Positions 32,799-46,860 of a stretch of 64,000 bases of DNA are shown here, piece by piece; positions within the stretch are counted from its first letter, which is position 1; every line of letters begins with the position of its first letter. Both the position numbers and the translations under genes were made by a program. Below the pieces are notes generated by a model. That model searched no databases, was not told the origin of the DNA, and worked only from the letters and a program-made list of their open reading frames with translations. The stretch is taken from contig NC_063997.1 of the NCBI RefSeq assembly GCF_932276165.1, positions 5,156,001 through 5,220,000 on the forward strand. The letters are read 5' to 3'. The stretch is from Plutella xylostella. Lineage: Eukaryota; Arthropoda; Insecta; Lepidoptera; Plutellidae.

Positions 32799-33774
32799 AG
32801 CGTGCATGATGGTGTCATCTTATTTAGTTCTGACTTCCTTTAAATCGTAATTTTTCCTATACTTAAATGCGGCACCGCAGTACTTTTTTATTACGTTTCG
32901 TCGAAAAATTACAATCACCATCGTTGCCGCGTCGTATTCTGACGCATCCAGCGATTTTGTTGCTATTGAAATTGATGATGATTTTAAAGAGAAAAAAGTC
33001 AAAAAAGCGGTTCGTCTCCGAAGAGTTCCGTAACAATGACGCTATAGGGAGGCGAAAAAGACTATGAAATCCCCTGAAAGTGCTAGAGTTTAAGTTAGTC
33101 TTTTATTAAGAATATAATATTATGTATTAGGTATATTTTGATAAGTTATTGTGTATTTTATATATTTTATCTATGGGCCACATGTTGCCTGATAATAAAA
33201 ATTTGAGGGTGTGATATTATGTAGATACGTACAGATGAAGAATAAACTATTGAATTTAATAAAGTATCCATTGTTCCATTTACGCTTTTGCTACAGACCT
33301 ACGAACCCCAATATGGCGTAACGATTTGCAATAAGTAGTTTTTTATCAACTAATCACTGCATGACTAGACTATAGATCCTTTATTCTGTAATATGTATGT
33401 GCGTTATTATGCAGGTACCTACTTAATATACGTTCAAACTTGAAAGCAATCCGTTTAAGAAAAATCTAACAAAAGGCTGAAGATTATTATTAAAACTACA
33501 CAACGACGTGACAGCTGTACTAAACGCGGTCATATGAATAGTTTTTTTCCCTATGTATACAATAGAATAGATTCTGCGTAAAGAATACGGCAGCCGGTAC
33601 GTAGAACAAGCAGCGAGCGGGGAACAGAGGAAGTGCCACTTCGAGGAATCACCAGCTCGCGGAACGCTCGACCTGGTCTCTGTGCTTACAGGGAAAGGAC
33701 CCACTTCTGACAATCTAGCCGCACAGAATTGCAGCATAATTTGTTGAATTGAGAATGAGTAGGTAACTATGTTA
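32799..33774. other. No gene recognised
   Basis: Mostly AT-rich. A GC-richer block at about 33570-33750 has an open plus-strand frame of about 55 codons (EQRKCHFEESPARGTLDLV), but no splice sites or family match. It may be a decayed element. Confidence 0.35.
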
Positions 33775-33921
33775 AGTGCCAATTTCTCCATAGACGGTTA
33801 TCTAACCAGCAGGGATTGATTTATAAATTAAACGTTATCTCCATATAAAATTCATGACAGATGTGTCAAAAGTCAACCACTACCTGGTTATGCTCTAACC
33901 GACTATGGAGAAATTGGCACT
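33775..33921. mobile_element. MITE with AGTGCCAATTTCTCCATAG ends
   Basis: 147 bp with inverted ends AGTGCCAATTTCTCCATAG and CTATGGAGAAATTGGCACT. Related copy at 10959-11045. Confidence 0.75.
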
Positions 33922-36886
33922 GAGCTGAAAAAAATGCTGTGTTAGATAGTAGGATTTATCGAACCTCAGCCTTTCCTGTTCGTAATCCTAATCATAGGTT
34001 TAACCGGCTATTCACCGTGACACATACATACCTACGTATAAATAACTATTATCTTGATAAAGATACTACATTTTCTGAAATTTAATTTATTAAGTAAGTA
34101 CTTACCTATTTATAGATTGTGATAATAGCGATTTATATCATTGTATTTTTTATGTTATTTTCCTGTTGTAATTTAGACATCGTAGATAGCACAAGTGACT
34201 GTCTCCTACTGGCCCAACTTCTACCATACCACCACAGACACATTAGCAATTAACAACGCTCGCCTGTAAAACATCTGTCAGGTCCATATAAGTTACGTCA
34301 GATTTCACAAGGGAGCGACGCGCGACGCTGCTTTGTTGTCCCCATGCACTGCAAAGGGCCTATTCAAACAGCGTAGTTACCCGCTACCGCTAGCGGTAAC
34401 GGTATACTTCCTACGGTCCCACTATAACCATATTATTATTATTAATATACCTACATATGTATTATTATTTTGTACGTTTTACAGATAATTTAAGTATGTA
34501 GATAGTGCCACCAACTTGTATTCTTTAACGCACCACATAAGCAAACATATAAGTTAGTGTGACTGTAGTTCTTATAAGAGACTTGTGCATCTTAAAAATA
34601 TATAGTCTGGAACAAAAACTTAATTAGTCTATCATTATGGCTTTGAATGATCGAAAACTAGAACCCGCTTATACAAAAGGTCTTACAACAATGACCTACC
34701 TACTTGATAGGTATTCTGCTTATCTTAATTCGCATATCCTTTCATAAAAAAGATAGTAAGATACTTATATAATATTTGATTCCAATAGGTCGTTAAACCA
34801 TGATTTCTGACGAAATCAATCGACGATAAAAATGATAACAATACTTGGAAAGTATCTTGTACAACAAATCGCCTGTAAGTAAGTAGTTACCTAATATCAT
34901 CCATCCCCAAATTCGTGGTAAGTAAGTACTTACTTTATTCTTAACGTCGTAAGTTGATAAGATAACACAAAATTGTATATTGAACACATAGGTAATACAC
35001 AAAGTTTGTAGGCAAATATAATATTTACATACCTTACGCAATATTTTTTTGAATTTTCATATTTAATTTCATTACAATAATAGGAGTAGGTAGGTACCTA
35101 TTCTACCATTACCATTACATTAATAATGACTATCATGAAGTATTACAATAATAATAATACTGGATGGAGCAAAAGTGGAAAGTAAGTACAGTAATCGGAA
35201 AGGGAAAAATTTATATTTGACCCCTGGAAAGACTGTCATAGTTATAAAATTATAACCTGCTCCTCATTTTCGTGGAAGCGTACGCATCGACACTTTTCTG
35301 CTATTCCATTTCCTCTTACAAAGGATGGCTATTAGCCTGTAATGACACAGCATGGGAGAAATAAATGACTAGTTTCCGACTTTCCGGGACGGTGAGCGTG
35401 GAAAACTACATGCGGTAGGGTCAGCAGCTTCATGAGCAGAAACGGGACATTTGTTTGCACAAGGTGTAGGTACTCTGTACTCCCAACTTGGAAGCACTCG
35501 GTGCGATGCATTGCAAAGCCACTTTTAGCGATGCAGCTGGTTGTTGAGGTGCAAGAATAATAGCACATGGTCTTTTGGTGGTTTTATTTACAATGAATGG
35601 AATGATGATAGTAAAAGGTGTCTAGCAAAGTCACAATGACATAAACTATAAACAATAAATAAACTATAAACAATAAAAGGGTCCAAATTCAAACTATATA
35701 CATGGCCTCATAATAAGGCGTCGTGGCGTCGTCAACAGCCACCGAACCACAAAGCTTTTGATTTTGCCCTGAAACTTTCATAATTAATTGAATCAGGGAT
35801 CGATGATCGACATTAGACGGATGAGAAGCCTATATTTCCATTAATTAAATATTATTGGTTAAACAAAAAGCCGACTGATTGATGGCTTCGGATTGAATAA
35901 CTGAGTAAACATTTTACGATATGGCAAAAATAATATTTCCCGTATGTCCCATTAAGCTTATTAATTTCGTGGCAACACCACTGGCAGCTTCGCTACTCAA
36001 GTTACGAAGCTAAATGAACATTTCCACCGTATAATTTGCACACGGTACACAATAAAAACCGGCGCAATGGAAAAAGAGACACATCTTTCTTCGAAACGCG
36101 TTGATTGAATCATTTATCTTGGGTAAGAAGTTGTATGAATTACACGGACCCTACACACGCAATCTCATACATCTTGGAAATATGAGATTTTATTTCAATA
36201 CTTACTTAAATAATTCGGTATGAGTGTGCGGCTACTTACATTATCTGGCCTCCCAAACAACTAAATACTTCTTCTCAGCGTCTCAGAGTAAGTACACGAA
36301 AGGGCACTCTGAGAGGACTAACACTTTCACCACGATGACAAACCCTACACCCGCTCTATTCAACAATACGCTAAGCAGAACTGTGTGAGTGCCGGATGGC
36401 TCTAATGAGCTGTGACCTTCATTGTCGAGGGCAAAAAGTCATATAACAGCTATAGTACGGTGGTACACCGCAGCCCATCCCTAGGTCGGCCCTTTCGATG
36501 TTTTCCCAGACCGCTTGTTTTTAGTAGCGGTTGAAATTATAGCTCAAAGATATAGGTACTTACTCATATACCTAGAATCTTTCACATTGTTTTAAAATAT
36601 CCGGCCATGGTTTATGCAGCCCCTGAGAATCCTGGGATTTATTTATTATTCTGTGTTATCAAAAATTCGGATCAATTTGCTAAATATAATAAATATAAGT
36701 AATTTAATAATTCTGTAACAAGTGTTTACTTACAGCCCTTACAGGCTGTTGCAAAAGTTGTAGTTAAGTATACCTACATAGGATGTCGAAAGGGCGTCAT
36801 TCTGAATAACTTTTGTTCTACGACTTATAAATGCAAATCCGCGTACTCGCACCTATTGCAATTCCCTATATAAGGTACTAGCTGTT
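33922..36886. other. No gene recognised
   Basis: AT-rich intergenic DNA. 34240-34330 carries CACATTAGCAATTAACAA and GGGAGCGACG words shared with the hairpin at 38621-38752. The minus open frames at 34793-35041 and 35332-35568 match nothing known. Confidence 0.4.
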
Positions 36887-37028
36887 CCCGCGCGCTTCGC
36901 TTCGCCTTAAAAAGTTTTCCCGTGGGAATTCCGGGATAAAAAGTAGCCTATGTTCTTTCCCAGGGTCTAGACCATATGTATACCAAATTTCATTCAAATC
37001 CGTTCAGTAGTTTTGGCGTGAAAGAGTA

Positions 37029-37071
<43 letters not shown>

Positions 37072-37104
37072 CAGTTACTTTCGCATTTATAATATTAGTT
37101 AGGA
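36887..37104 (-). mobile_element. Lep1-like non-autonomous Helitron, copy 3
   Basis: Reverse orientation: ACTAGCTGTTCCCGCGCGC at the left, an uninterrupted (CAGA)n tract at about 37031-37070, then TTTATAATATTAGTTAGGA at the right. Confidence 0.8.
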
Positions 37105-37618
37105 TTAGGATAAGTATATACCTACATATGTAAATACTTACTCTACTTACTTAAGAACATAAATATTTTATGGAAAAATATAAGAAAGTACTTTTATGAG
37201 TAGGGTCATTTTAAAGTTAATGTCTTAAATGTGCTACTGCGCTAGGTCTGTAAAGGAAAATAAAGTAACAATAGAAAAGTAAACTATCTAATTCATTCCG
37301 AAAACCCATTAGTTTTATTATCTCTAGGAAGACAACTACTTAAACCATCACGACTTCTATTGTAGTACTTAATACCTATTGTAACACACATTTAATAGTA
37401 ATTTAATAGATCCTCATTTAGGTCACCAACTTCTGCGGAACGGTTTTATGAAACTATAATCAATTATAATATAGGAGGTTTCTAGGAAAATCATTGGCTA
37501 AGTGAGTAATACTCAGTAGAACTCGAGCTCAACTGAAATACAACAGGATATTATGAAAGTTGACTAAATTAAGTATTCTGTAGAATCTGTAGTACCTGGG
37601 TAGGTACTTTTATATTAC

Positions 37619-37763
37619 TAAAGTCTGTTTTTGAATCTCAGAAACTAAATTGACAGATTCTGAACGGTTTATCAGCAGTTGATTGTCTTTCTATTGGCGG
37701 GATTGTTGATGAATCGTTTAGAATCTGTCAATTTAGTATCTGATATTAAAAAGCAGACTTTAT
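37619..37763. mobile_element. MITE with TAAAGTCTG / CAGACTTTA ends
   Basis: Inverted arms of about 48 nt (inner core AAATTGACAGATTCT and AGAATCTGTCAATTT), 145 bp, flanked by TA-type sequence. Confidence 0.7.
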
Positions 37764-38484
37764 ACGCCGTTGTACCGTGTCAAAGGTGCATTTCGGTATA
37801 AGTTTGTTTAAATAATATAGGTAGGTACTTCTGGCAGTGCAAAAATATGGGAAGTTGGTGTTATATTACCTACTTCCGGTGCAGTTAGCGGAGGTGACTG
37901 GGATTGCACGAAATAATTATGAAATATTGTACCTACTTACCGTATTCTACGTAGAATTGCCTACGCAACATAGCCAGATACCCACGGCTAATAACACGCA
38001 CGGTAAGTTGTGTTTGTTCTAGTGGAAACTACCATCACACTTTTACGAATTATCTACCTAGTTATGTATGTTAACGTTTGTCATAATAATAATATCAATA
38101 ATGTACCAGGTGTAACTTTCTACACGTAACGTCCTGTAAATATACTTACACGCATAAAAAGCCATATTTATTTGATACAGGGCCTTTTCTGATATCTAGT
38201 ACTTTCCTTACTTAATAAGAACCTACCTAGGTTTTAACAAAAGGTAAAATCGGCATCGTTGGAATGAGTCATTTTACCAACCGCACTTCCCACAAAATCC
38301 CCAGTTTGAATCTCCCATAGAACAGGAAATACCCGGCATTTGCAAGACAAGTAAAAGAATTAAATCAAAATAAACCGGTATTCTTGTAGGTGGCAAGGTG
38401 GCTACTGGCTTACGATCCTAAAAATCACATTCAATCATATTTGAACACCTTTCGTTCATTATTTAAGTCAATTTTCCATAGGTG
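37764..38484. other. No gene recognised
   Basis: AT-rich, rich in TAGGTA/TACCTA words; nothing else seen. Confidence 0.45.
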
Positions 38485-38590
38485 GAGGTTGCCTGGAAAA
38501 GATCGCTTTTAGCGATAAGTCCACCTATTGGGTAACGCCACTAACATCCACTGTGTGTAACTTCTGTGGTGATGTGTGAATATGTTTATG
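38485..38590 (+). repeat. LINE 3' UTR fragment
   Basis: GAGGTTGCCTGGAAAAGATCGC and AGCGATAAGTCCACC, matching 5396-5521 and 6826-6965; the tail is missing. Confidence 0.45.
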
Positions 38591-38620
38591 GCAGAACAGT
38601 TTGGTTACCACCACCAAACA

Positions 38621-38752
38621 TTAGAAATTAACATTACTTGCAGTGTCGCTCACTAGTCAAATCTGATGTAAATTGTAAGAATCTGACAAATACCTATTTA
38701 ATAGGCGAGCGACGCTGCTCATGGATTGTTAATTGCTAATGTGTCAGTCGTC
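38621..38752. repeat. Imperfect hairpin element
   Basis: CATTAGAAATTAACA...GTGTCGCTC on the left pairs with GAGCGACGCTGC...TTGTTAATTGCTAATG on the right, with mismatches. A related fragment lies near 34240. Confidence 0.45.
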
Positions 38753-38759
38753 GTACGGT

Positions 38760-41500
38760 ATATAGCAGATTTTAATAAGTAAGTAATGTAAGTAGTATTA
38801 TATTACCACTTTAATTGGCACTTCTCCGCTTTTTCATGTATCACAGATGGTGATCAGAGGCGACAGAGCATGTCAGGTACTTGAGCACTCCTCATTTATT
38901 ATTCAAGCTACACTTAATGGAGGGATAAGGCGTGCGCTGCGCCTGCGCACGTGGACGCCATCTGGCGGCGCGGTTGTGCAACCGAACACAAAAACTGCTA
39001 GTTAATAGGTCAACGGCTACAGCTGCATTGTATCACTTTAGTCACTTCCACGAAGCCCTAACAATGACTTTTGGTCTCCGAGAAGGATTATAATGGCAGT
39101 GTGAATAGACGGTGCTTGCAGTCTAACCTTTAGGCTTGGCTGCATAATAATTACTTTGTTGCATCAACATATTTATGCGTTGAATCAGGATCCAAATTTT
39201 AATCTTTTCTAGAAATCTAAACACAAACTAATTCAATGTATTTTTTATGATATAGTTAGAGTTCTGACTAGTTAATGTACAATATAGGTCAAACAAACCT
39301 AACCCCTATCTGATTCTGCGGCGGTACCAGTACTAGAATTAGATGATAATATTAAATATAACTTATCGATATTTTGGTTCTACTATTATGATTCTATTAT
39401 TATTTCAAACAATACTCGTCGGGAAGGTGTGGGATGATTGCAGTTATAAATATTTTTATTTTAAAAAAGAGTGGTGACAGAGTGGGTGCGTTTAGAAACG
39501 CCCGAACCATCGCATGCGGTTGTCACACGCATCGTCATTCGACGAATACCTAGTCGATTACATCGTTCTTATCAGCTGTACCGCGACTCGAGAAGAAATT
39601 GTCCATTGTTCCTTTCCCAATAAATGCTCGCTTAGTTTTTTTTATCATCATCTGCATGATTTATGTATATTTCTTGGGAAACGACCACTTGGCAGATTCG
39701 CAGATGTTCCACGTATAGTTAACATAAGCAACTTTCTAAAACTGTTTCTCTATACTTATTTTTCTCTTATTGGTTATTGATATAAATATGTATTTATTCA
39801 AGAAACTATATTATTATTGTTGTGGATATTGAAATAATAGATTTTGATTTAAATTAACACAAATCATCTATATTATGTAGCTATATGTATAAAAAATTAT
39901 CAACACAGTGGCTAGGTGAGACTTGTTCGTCGTATTTCTACGTTCAGGGCCAAAATAAAATGGCAATCCAGCTTATGCTTGTCACGTTCAGCTATTTCGA
40001 GGCTCACAATAAAACAGTATAATTATAGAGGATCGATTCTTGGTATCGTAATTTCATAGATTTCCACGTAACGCTGCCATGGACGGCAAATGAGGTTAGA
40101 TTAGATAAACATTGGGTCAGTGCCGAATGCCGGCTCGCCGTGGCTTGGTACAATTTTGTTTATTCCTATATACAGTACAAGTACGTACCGAACCTACATG
40201 GTGGAATGATAAGATGCTCTGGACGGAAACTACCCCAAATGTACAAGTAAGCTCATTTTACTTAAAAAATATTAAAATTACATTTCTACCATCATTTTAA
40301 AATTGCTGAAGCAAAAAACTTTTCCATTTAATTTTATTTAATTCTTACAGCTAAGTAAAGTACCCACTTAACAAGTGAAGCTGCTTAAATCTGTTCAAAA
40401 GTTTAAACTTGCATAAAATGGAACCGGGAACTTTCCTGGAAAGAGTGTTTTTTACTGAGTCAAAGCACTGTACTTACTGAAAATATTTTACAGCATAATT
40501 TAATTTCCACCTGAATATTATTAGCATTATAAGCAAACGAAACGTAAGTCACTACTGTTTTCTCTGACTGGAAACGCTGAAGCGAAGTATGTATCATATA
40601 CATGGTAGGCATAGGCATTGAAATAAATTCAGATATCATCCTGTCTGTACAATAAGATTGAAAATCAAAACGCACCTGCCAATGGCCCCTAAGGCCCTGA
40701 CCATATCTGAAAGACAAAAGAGGTCGACGAACCATAATACCATATACGTTGGTGGAGCTTAGGAAGTGACCAACTGGCCAAATGCTAATAATCAATGACC
40801 TAGCGACACAGGTACATCCTAAGCATTGAGGTCAACGGTCGGTGGAGTATGCCTGTGGAAAGCCACTACAGCTCCGACAACCTTGGACGAAAGAACATAA
40901 GTCTTATAAATTAGTAGCAACTGGCGATACCTTGAGTTGGTTCCTAGAAGCGAATAGCGACAAGGCCAGTGATTCTGGGAAGCCGCGTTGTGCGCCCCAG
41001 CGAGCGGAGTGAAGTGGCCGCGCTCCAGCTGGGTTGCCAGACCAACTTTGTGATAGTGCTTTGATCTTGATAACTTTTTTTATATTTTGAGAACTTATGA
41101 AGCTTTAAAAAACCAAAATCTGGAAATTGCCTAATATGGTACTTACATAACCTACTCGAGTCAAACGGGTTAAACCTAGTACTAGTGCTAGCGCCATTAT
41201 GAAAAACAAAAAAAAACTGACATGAGTAACTATTAAAAATGAAACAGACGAGCAGCTCAGCTTATAGGCTGTTGATTCCAAATGTATAAATCATACATTT
41301 TATAAGGATACTGGGTAAGCTGTTGAACATAAACCACAGCTGGTGGTTACCTACTGTTAAAACTATAAAAAATCGGCCTACGTTAGATACGTAATACTTG
41401 CTATTTTCAAGAAACATGATATTTCCCGACATGATAGGAAAGGAATGTAATCAAAAAGCCCTTAATTTCCATGCCTTAGTTCCAATGCCATGCTTAACAG
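38760..41500. other. No gene recognised
   Basis: No protein-like frame with splice context. GC-rich scraps at 38930-38990 and 40975-41045 look like repeat remnants. Confidence 0.4.
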
Positions 41501-41519
41501 CTTACGAGTAGGAGAGGAA

Positions 41520-42049
41520 TTCTAATCATAATACAGTAAATTTGATGCCCCTGGCAACTCCTGAGCGTCAAGCAGCCGCGGTTCACGTTGGAGCCCCTCG
41601 CTGCCCCCTCCATGTCGTCGGCTGATGCGCGCGCCTCGTGCCGCTCGCAACTGTCTTCAGTTCGCTCCAGCCCGTGAGGCAGATCGCGTATCCGCGCTCA
41701 CGCGAACCTCTCACAACTTTCACCTCCGCGATATCTATATCTGTGATAAATGCACTATAACCGAGTGAAATTAATTGTGGACCTTCAACTAAACCTCCCT
41801 CGACAGCCAACGCCGGCTGACAGTGGCCAACATCAAGCATTACGGCAAACTAATTTCTCCAGTGCACAGCCGATTCTACGAAACTGCTTATAAAGAGTTT
41901 ACCGAGAAACGAAACGGCTGCAAAGTGGATTTGAGGAAATATTGTAATTGCTAGTGGGCTTGTGTGTTTCCGTGTCTTTGTGTTCAGTAAGGCGTCTACA
42001 TTGGATCCCAATCGACCGAAAGGACCTCCAATGGTGGTGAAACTACCAG
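41520..42049 (+). promoter_or_regulatory. GC-rich promoter-like island with candidate 5' exon
   Basis: A GC- and CpG-rich block at about 41570-41720 in AT-rich DNA contains an initiator-like TCTTCAGTTCGC near 41648. Downstream, 41988-42049 looks like an exon: pyrimidine-rich GTTCAG acceptor, 62 nt open in one frame including ATGGTGGTGAAACTACCAG, then a consensus GTGAGA donor. If real, it is the 5' part of a gene running right, but no partner exon was recognised. The island may equally be a non-coding RNA start. Confidence 0.3.
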
Positions 42050-45000
42050 GTGAGACTGGTGGCTTTATACATAACCTTACATTCCTAGGAACTGGTGATC
42101 ATATAGCACGCTTGTAAATGCTAACAGTAGGTATTGAACCAAAATCTCATGTGATGTGATTGAAGTTGAAAACTTGCGAGCACTATAAATTGCTACAGAA
42201 ATAAAATTCTAAGTTCACAACATACACGCACACGCACATCCACAACTAGGCCGGTAAATCTACCAGAATCTATACCAGAAAGGACACTTATAAATATAGA
42301 TAAATTAAATAAAGTATTGAATAAAACTTAAATAGTTTATTTACATACTTTTAACGATGATAACATGGTAGAACCGGAAACGTGTCTTATAAACATTAAT
42401 GATACCAGTAACGTTGATAATGACATTAGAAACGACAAATTGACTGTTTGAAATACAATTCAGATTGTTGACATCCAAAATCATTTATTTTAAGATGAGG
42501 ATATAAATGAAACCATGCCGTAAAACTAATTGGATTGGAAGAGAGTGTATAAAATTAAAAACTATTTGCCAATCTACTTTCACCTCTGTAACCTCTGATG
42601 AATTATGTTTTTCTAAAAGAAAGATTCACGTTTTATGTTTTTACAAAAAAACTTTTAAAATATATACCTTGGTATGTCTAGTTGTTATAAATATAAAACA
42701 TGTTTTCGCCAAAATTATATCTGATACTGATGATAACCTCCGAGCTCAGAACCTCTAGGAAAAGATAATTCTGTATTAAAATTCTGTGAATCATTAGATA
42801 TTAATCGTGAAAAACGTAAACAGGAAATTTTACTTTATGCAATAGCTGACGATGCTAATGACGTAATGAGTAGTTATAACTATTTATAATAAGTACCAAT
42901 TATTGAGAGCAATGCGATTCCGAGCGTAATGTTTATCATGAACTGTTTATTTGTGAAAAACTTAAATGAAAGTTAAAAACCAATTGCAAACAACGATTTC
43001 ATGTCATTTCATTAATTATGTAAAGTAGGGGACCTTAATAACGTCCCTGACGAACACCCACCTTTAAATTCTCAAATTTGAAATACTATGTGATTTTAAG
43101 TTGGGATATAGATTGTAAGCAGGGTCTAAGGATAAACCTAATAATTTTTTGTATAACATAAATTGGTTCACTTATAACTATGTATTCCTATTATCATGGC
43201 ATCACTATCAAAAGCATGATGTCAAACTTATTTTTGAGTTTTTTAAATATAATTTTCTTCTTCATGTTCACTCACGCGTTTTTACCATGAAATGAATACC
43301 CTTCATGGTCGGCTAAATAATCCAGGAATACACAGCCCCTGTGGTTTTGAAGAGAATATGTCCAATTCATGGTAATATCGCGTGTCCCCTGCGCGCCTGC
43401 GCACGGACATCACGAGGCGGTGCTCACAATCGCACATTGTTCTTTCTTTCATACCGGGAACGGGCAGCAAAGTACCTCGCCTACTGGGAACTAAACCCAT
43501 TGTTTATCACTACACACTTTCCATTTATTCTAAGCAGCCTTTAGAAGGATTTGTTGCCGGCGATGATTTATTCTAGATGTTCCCTGTTATGCTATACCCC
43601 TAATCGCAGCGCGATAAACTACGCACGATTTCCACGAAAATGATTGTTATTCTTAGTCTAGTGAAAAATAACAAAGTAAGGAAAATTTCAAATTTTAGAT
43701 GTGAACGCAAATTATAACGTGTCATGAAACAGTTAAAATAAGTAACTTTGTTTATCTATACACACAAAATGCTTATTGAAGTTGAGGATGATAAGTTAAA
43801 TGCATGGATGGATTGAATAGCTATAAAATATTGAATAGAGCACGTGGCTTAAAAGATGAAGAACATAATAATGGGCCTCGGTAGTTACTTGGAAGAGCCG
43901 CGCGAGGGTGCTCGCTGCTCGGAGACGGAGCGGGCGCAGGTATGCGTGTTCTCAGAACGCGACGAGCTCGTTTTTGCTCCTTTTTCGATTCGAATTTACT
44001 GAGAATCGAATGGCCCGGTGGCGGGCCTACTCGGAACTCGTAATTAATCCTTGGAAGCCTCCGACCCAAGGGTTGTTGTTATGAGAAATCGTTCGCATTA
44101 TGATGCCATTTTCTTTAATTTATATATTTTTTGCGTATTTCAAAATTGTCGCTGATTACTAATTCGAAGAATCACCTGTAGGTACTGTTTCATATAAATT
44201 TGTGAACGATGAAGTATTTACTTTTTATTAACTTTGTCCAGTAATAAAGGGAAGTAACATGTATGAGGATACGAGTATGTACCTAATGCTCGTTATCAAA
44301 ATTTTCAATAAAAATGATCATTAGCCCCACTTATCAACATACATATATTATATTATATTATAACCTAACTAATACTCAACAAACAACGAAAAATCATGAT
44401 ACATATACTATCCAGTAACTTAGACAACGGTGAACTACAGAAAACGTTCACAGCTTAGATGACAATAGTACGAAAATAGCCAAGAGAATAAACTACAGAC
44501 CTCATAAGATGAAAGTTGGAACAAATAAATCGTAAATTGGTTCCACGCAGTAGGTTTCTGCCCGTATCGCAGTCGGGCCGGCCTCGGCAAAAAACAACCA
44601 AACCAACATCATTGCACTCCTTTCCGGGAACATGGCTAGTTTAAATTTCAATGGCAGATGATACTGCGAAGTCGGCTCGGCAGTTTCGTCTAACGAACTG
44701 ATTGAAATACTGCTTTGATCTGCTCCGGTCGGCTAGCCAGATATAGACGCTAAAGCTGCTCAGCTTTAGACTCATTTTTCAGCTGCCAACGACGCCAATT
44801 TGTAGGCTCGACAGTCCGGTCTTCCAGCTTTTGAAATATGAGGTTGCTTTAATAAACTAAGAGTTACAAATACTTAACATTGATTGACAAGATGATAATT
44901 ATGTTTTCATGAGTGCAAGTAGTCCTTGGGTGGAAGAGCCTGTTCATTTCTCCGATGATATCTATTATTTTCCCCGACTTGTCAACATTACAACACTCTA

Positions 45001-46271
45001 TTGGTATTACCTATCCCACTTCCACGAATGAAAATGTTTCACGTGACTTCACTCAATAATCAGATAGTAGTAGCAGTGACGTATACTTTGATGAAATACT
45101 CGTGGAATGGATGTCTTGATGGTACATACATATATGGTTGTACCTATACACACCTACAGTATAATGTAACACGCGTCTAGGAATTGTAGAGATTCTTGGA
45201 ACTGTATTAGTATTAGTACCTGCTTTCTTTAGACATCGATGACTCTTACGATATAATTAGGTTAGATACCATTAAAATATATGTTGAAAACACCGGTAAA
45301 TAGGTTCATAAGACAAATTTATATCAATATACCGCACTATTTTAATTGTATACGTATGAACAACAGCTACCATAGTACCTACTTAGTAACATAACATGAT
45401 TCTTATGACGCATCAGGTTTACCTAAATAGTTACGACGCCTACAAATTCATCAATATTAAATAATAATAGAGCCATCTTATAACGAACCCTTGTAGAGAT
45501 ATAGTTATAGAGGCGTGACATATTCGCCCTAAATAGAACCACCCTCCGTAAATAAGTGGGGTCTCTCGTCTCACGTCATACTTCGAGTCAGCCGTCTAAA
45601 TTTACCGTAGTTACTAAAAATAAAATAAGGTTCAGTAGTTTCTGAATGAGTTGTTTACTTCCTAGTTACAAAATTGATAATTTATGTAGTTCAAACGAAA
45701 GCGATGATAATCATCCGCAAGCCTACTGGTCGATGCTACATAACTCTGTCTTAGATCTAGACTGAATTATAGCTTTATCTGTTATTGGCCTTTTGAGCAG
45801 ATTACGAACAGCAGTGCCATGTGAAGTTTTATGATCTCGATGAGTCCATCGACGTTCAGGGTTACATATTAGGTAAAGGAAAGGGCTAATAAACCTGTAA
45901 ATAATATTCAATTATTTATGTAGGTACTTACGTCAAGGGTTGGTTTTCTCTGCCCCCGACTATACATCGATCACATCGATTTGCTAGATGTAGGAGTAGG
46001 TAGTTATAAATACTTATTACCTATCATAATTAACTATGATTTAATTTATCTAAAAATTCAACCTGGGTAAGTATTCTCGTAAATAAACCAACTGAGTTGC
46101 AATTGGCGTGAAATGTTAAGGAAGCTTTCGCAAAACATGATAAGATTACCGGAACGCGCGCATAACGCGAACGTTTGAAACTTTCTCGGGCTCTTACAAA
46201 TACCAAGAATCAATTTAGAAAGTCAAAACTCGGAACTCGAGTCGACGGGCGATTCCCAGAGTTCGTCACGT
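42050..46271. other. No gene recognised
   Basis: AT-rich. Open frames here (42507-42758, 43303-43576 on both strands, 43821-44069 minus) lack family features. GC-rich patches at about 43380-43480 and 43900-44040 are unexplained. Confidence 0.35.
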
Positions 46272-46424
46272 GTATAGTGCCACAAACTTATCTGTTCCGG
46301 TGAGAGCGAACTAAATTGGTCCATACCTCATTACTTACTGTACTAATGAATTTCATATTGACATAGATTATATGGACCAATTTAGTTCGCTCTCACCGGA
46401 ACAGATAAGTTTGTGGCACTATAC
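46272..46424. mobile_element. Perfect 54-bp inverted repeat (foldback element)
   Basis: Arms 46272-46325 and 46371-46424 are exact reverse complements (start GTATAGTGCCACAAAC) around a 45-nt AT-rich loop. No mismatch in 54 bp implies a young or conserved hairpin. Confidence 0.85.
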
Positions 46425-46639
46425 CTACGTTTATGAAGTCAACGCGAATTTGGCACTTCCATTGAAGAGTGACGAATAAGATAGGTTAAACTTAATTATG
46501 TAGATACGTTCATACCTCGCCGAGTTTCTTAGAATCAGCGCAATTCGTGTCACTGGTCGCTCTACACTATCTTTATTGAGGCGCATACGTATTGGGCGTA
46601 GGTTAATAATACTTACAATAAAATAAGTAGCTAAGTACT

Positions 46640-46860
46640 TATGTATTTTATTTTATGTATGTAGGTGGTTAGGTAGCCCATCTAAGTACTTACATCGTTA
46701 TTTATCATATTGATTATGAATTAAAAAAATAGTAAGTAGGTACTTACCTAGGTACAAAGTACAACATAGTAAGTACTTACCTAGTACAAAATAGTAAGTA
46801 CTTACCTAGTACTTACCTAGTACTTACTAGGTACCTAGGTACACTTACTAGGTAGTTACT
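46640..46860. repeat. Low-complexity AAGTACTTACCTAGTAC repeat
   Basis: Irregular tandem words AGTACTTACCTAG and TAGGTACCTA in both orientations. The sequence is a dense patch of the words scattered through the whole window. Confidence 0.6.

Noticed and set aside
43303..43576. Overlapping open frames on both strands around a GC-rich patch
   Set aside because: No splice sites, conserved motif or promoter; composition alone produces them.
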